Shown in pieces: positions 62,199 to 64,000 of a DNA stretch of 64,000 nt. Source of the DNA: Pseudomonas mucidolens (GTDB lineage Bacteria > Pseudomonadota > Gammaproteobacteria > Pseudomonadales > Pseudomonadaceae); contig NZ_LT629802.1 of the NCBI RefSeq assembly GCF_900106045.1, positions 3,224,001 to 3,288,000 on the forward strand, given 5' to 3'. How positions within the stretch are numbered: position 1 is the stretch's first letter; the number at the start of each line of letters is the position of its first letter. Below the pieces are notes generated by a model. The model did no database searches, was not told the origin of the DNA, and saw only the letters and a list, made by a program, of their open reading frames with translations. Made by a program: the position numbers and the translations under genes.

Positions 62199-62540
62199 TC
62201 AGGAGCTAGCATTTTTGCACTGATCCGAGATCATGATTTTCTTTGCTCGATCAACCTGAGCAGGCGCTGGCAACTCCGGGCTACCTGTTATTTCTAATCG
62301 TGCTTTTTCTGCGAGACCCTTAATTTCTTCGTAGTTCATATCTAGGCCATGGTCCTTCTGATATTGAGCGACCGCCTGCCCGGTTTTGATCCCCACTTCA
62401 CCAGGGGAGCCGCCGGCCACGGTCTCTGTTGCCATAACGCAACGGGCGAACTGATAAATCTGGTCCTTCTTCGTGTCACATGCTGTTAAGAGAAGAACGC
62501 TAAAAGCGATCAGTATTTGATGGTGTTTTCTAAACTGCAT
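62199..62540 (-). CDS. Small lipoprotein
   Basis: A 113-residue lipoprotein. The signal is MQFRKHHQILIAFSVLLLTA with lipobox LTAC at residue 21. The mature part, DTKKDQIYQFARCVMATETV, then KARLEITGSPELPAP and a Cys near the end (ISDQCKNASS), is helical. Two further cysteines could form a disulfide. The frame is intact, unlike its neighbours. Function unknown. Confidence 0.7.
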   Translation of the reverse strand: MQFRKHHQILIAFSVLLLTACDTKKDQIYQFARCVMATETVAGGSPGEVGIKTGQAVAQYQKDHGLDMNYEEIKGLAEKARLEITGSPELPAPAQVDRAKKIMISDQCKNASS

Positions 62541-62845
62541 ATTTCGCCTCTCGTTTTACTGTTCATAAATCGTGTTTCGGGTTTCCCTTGGGGGGTACAT
62601 TCTTTAGTCTAGCAGAGCTTAACACATGCCCATATACTCTTCTGCGAACCGGATTCATCAGCGACTTACTTGTAGTCAGGACAGCGCTCGAGAAGACTTT
62701 TACGTCAACAACCGGATGCTATACGCTAAAAATCAAGAAATTAATAACTGCGCTCTGTTGAAAAACCTAATTGTGCGACCCCGTAACCGACTATAGTAGG
62801 TCATCTAAATATTTATACGAAAACATTGAGCCCTTTAATCTTACT
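62541..62845. other. Intergenic region without recognisable gene
   Basis: About 305 bp between the lipoprotein start and the end of the fimbrial gene. Short frames only, AT-rich towards the right; no convincing terminator hairpin for the fimbrial gene was found. Confidence 0.45.
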
Positions 62846-63781
62846 TCATTGATATGTAATGGTAAATTGCATAGACGCATTGGCAGCACCACCCACCACC
62901 GTGTCGGAGGTTTTATAGTAGGCCGCTTTCAGAGGAATGTTATAGTTACCAGCACTTACATTTTTTAGAAAATTAAAGGTCTGCCCTAGGCCTACGGGCG
63001 CGCCGTTACTATCCGTAACTTTGATACCTACGCCTGTAGCGCCACCGGGATCAAGTGCAAGGATTCCGTTTCGGGCGTCTAACGCGGTATTGACCGGATC
63101 AAGTCGATAACTGATGCTATTAATACCTGCAGGGCAATTATTGAGCTGAATACTAAAAGTTTTTTCACCGATGGTGGAACCAACACCTTTGAATTTACTG
63201 CTATATTGCTTTCCAAGAGGAACATTTATTGAGGGGGTTGTGCAGCTAGATACAGCAGGAGTAATAGCATTGGACGTTGCAAGATAAAACAATGGCTTCC
63301 CACCAATCAAAAAGGCCCCCAAAGTTCCCGAATCCAAAGCAGTAAAGTCAACTTCTCCAATCTTGTATATTCTAATACCCGCATTTTTAATATTAAAAGT
63401 TCCGGTATATGCAGTACTCTTGGGATATGGCGATTGAAGAAAACCGTTAGCTACCATCTGCCAAGCCAGCCCTGATGTACCTAAAGGCGATGGGCCGCTA
63501 GCGGGCGTCCCACCGACACTGTTATAACCACTAAAACTGTAATCATAATTACCACATGTAAATGATGGCGAGCCAGGCAGGGCTATAAGGGGCGAGCGAT
63601 ATACCTCGGTTCCGATCGGTGTATCTCTAGGGATATTCAGGGTGGATGGTACATTGACAATGAATGTAACAGGCTCTTTGGAGATTGTGCATTCAGCCTT
63701 CAAAGCACTTGAGCTTAAGGCAAAAACTCCAAATACTGTAGCATAGAACCACAACTTCGATTTAGACATCAATACTTTCAT
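62846..63781 (-). CDS. Fimbrial adhesin-like subunit (chaperone-usher type)
   Basis: A 311-residue exported protein from the ATG at 63781 (GAGAGGGG upstream). The signal peptide covers about MKVLMSKSKLWFYATVFGVF to ALKA. The N-terminal half is a variable lectin-like domain (SGYNSVGGTPASGPSPLGTS region), and from about residue 190 there is a pilin domain with a Cys pair (SSCTTPSINVPLG and LNNCPAGINS). The C-terminal beta-strand (ASMQFTITYQ) fits donor-strand exchange. Two-domain length is that of a tip adhesin. It follows the usher gene in the same direction, as in classical pilus operons. Confidence 0.85.
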   Translation of the reverse strand: MKVLMSKSKLWFYATVFGVFALSSSALKAECTISKEPVTFIVNVPSTLNIPRDTPIGTEVYRSPLIALPGSPSFTCGNYDYSFSGYNSVGGTPASGPSPLGTSGLAWQMVANGFLQSPYPKSTAYTGTFNIKNAGIRIYKIGEVDFTALDSGTLGAFLIGGKPLFYLATSNAITPAVSSCTTPSINVPLGKQYSSKFKGVGSTIGEKTFSIQLNNCPAGINSISYRLDPVNTALDARNGILALDPGGATGVGIKVTDSNGAPVGLGQTFNFLKNVSAGNYNIPLKAAYYKTSDTVVGGAANASMQFTITYQ

Positions 63782-63840
63782 GACCCCTCTCTTTTTAACG
63801 CTATAGCACGCTAATGTTGGAATGCCGATCACTACAGCTT

Positions 63841-64000
63841 TCATTGCACTGTACATGAGCTGTCCATCTGCATGTAGCCTGGCTGTTTAGGATTCACGGC
63901 GGGCAGAACATAATCGACACGACAGCTCTCAAGCTTCTTGTTACCCCAACGGATCACTAACTCACCCTGGTTCTTATCAGTACGAATGAACAGCCGTCCA
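63841..64000 (-). CDS. Fimbrial usher protein, C-terminal end (cut by window edge)
   Basis: The minus strand from the right edge reads GRLFIRTDKNQGELVIRWG, then KKLESCRVDYVLPAVNPKQP, and stops at 63841. This is the C-terminal plug-distal domain of PapC-type outer membrane ushers, which ends with the C-R-V-D-Y motif and a second Cys. The usher secretes and assembles pilus subunits. Only about 52 codons are visible. The adhesin gene starts 59 bp after its stop. Confidence 0.85.
   Translation of the reverse strand, partial: GRLFIRTDKNQGELVIRWGNKKLESCRVDYVLPAVNPKQPGYMQMDSSCTVQ

Overview
The window is chromosomal DNA of a Pseudomonas of the fluorescens type. The left half keeps the core order known from P. 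aeruginosa: oprF, sigX, cmpX, crfX, cmaX, rraA, an alpha/beta hydrolase, ppsA and ppsR, and further on pabB, thrH and cysH. REP-type inverted repeats of the fluorescens/putida kind lie between operons.

Layout. (1) 1-8503: cell-envelope stress and central-carbon core genes. (2) 8724-15778: an accessory operon with a divergent MocR regulator, an EamA exporter, one protein that fuses a JAMM peptidase, a ubiquitin-like sulfur carrier, an E1-like enzyme and a rhodanese, a CysK/CysM-type enzyme, a serine acetyltransferase with an extra C-terminal domain, and an AlaX-type tRNA editing protein. This is the most interesting locus. It looks like protein-bound sulfur transfer to O-acetylserine, with export and perhaps self-protection. 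(3) 16035-24540: a complete 2-methylcitrate operon (GntR regulator, prpB, prpC, acnD, prpF, prpD). (4) 24813-27873: a three-gene retropepsin / 7TM inactive transglutaminase / ATP-grasp ligase operon. (5) 27976-31806: pabB, a higBA toxin-antitoxin pair, thrH, cysH. (6) 32227-43076: metabolic accessory genes, namely an NCS1 permease with a hydantoin-racemase-like protein, a LysR/SDR pair, a HAD phosphatase, a carboxylate permease with a lactonase-like amidohydrolase and GntR/UTRA regulator, and a chemoreceptor.

From about 41.2 kb gene decay appears: a LysR tail, a broken class 3 lipase and broken IS3 and IS110 transposases. At 47193 a short stretch resembling the 3' end of a tRNA-Ser, with a terminator hairpin beside it, sits just before a P4-type integrase. 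This is probably the left end of a genomic island. The island carries ICE-type genes (a DUF932 protein, an XRE regulator) and then AT-rich cargo: a membrane-anchored histidine phosphatase, a Cys-rich secreted protein and a secreted gluzincin-like metalloprotease. Among these lie many dead gene pieces (IS66, a BvgS-type sensor, GNAT, NIPSNAP-like, a winged-helix regulator). The window ends in a chaperone-usher fimbrial cluster (adhesin-like subunit and the last codons of an usher), read leftward.

All functions were assigned by reading motifs and recalling families; no search was run. Starts were moved downstream where a ribosome binding site or the family's usual N-terminus supported it.
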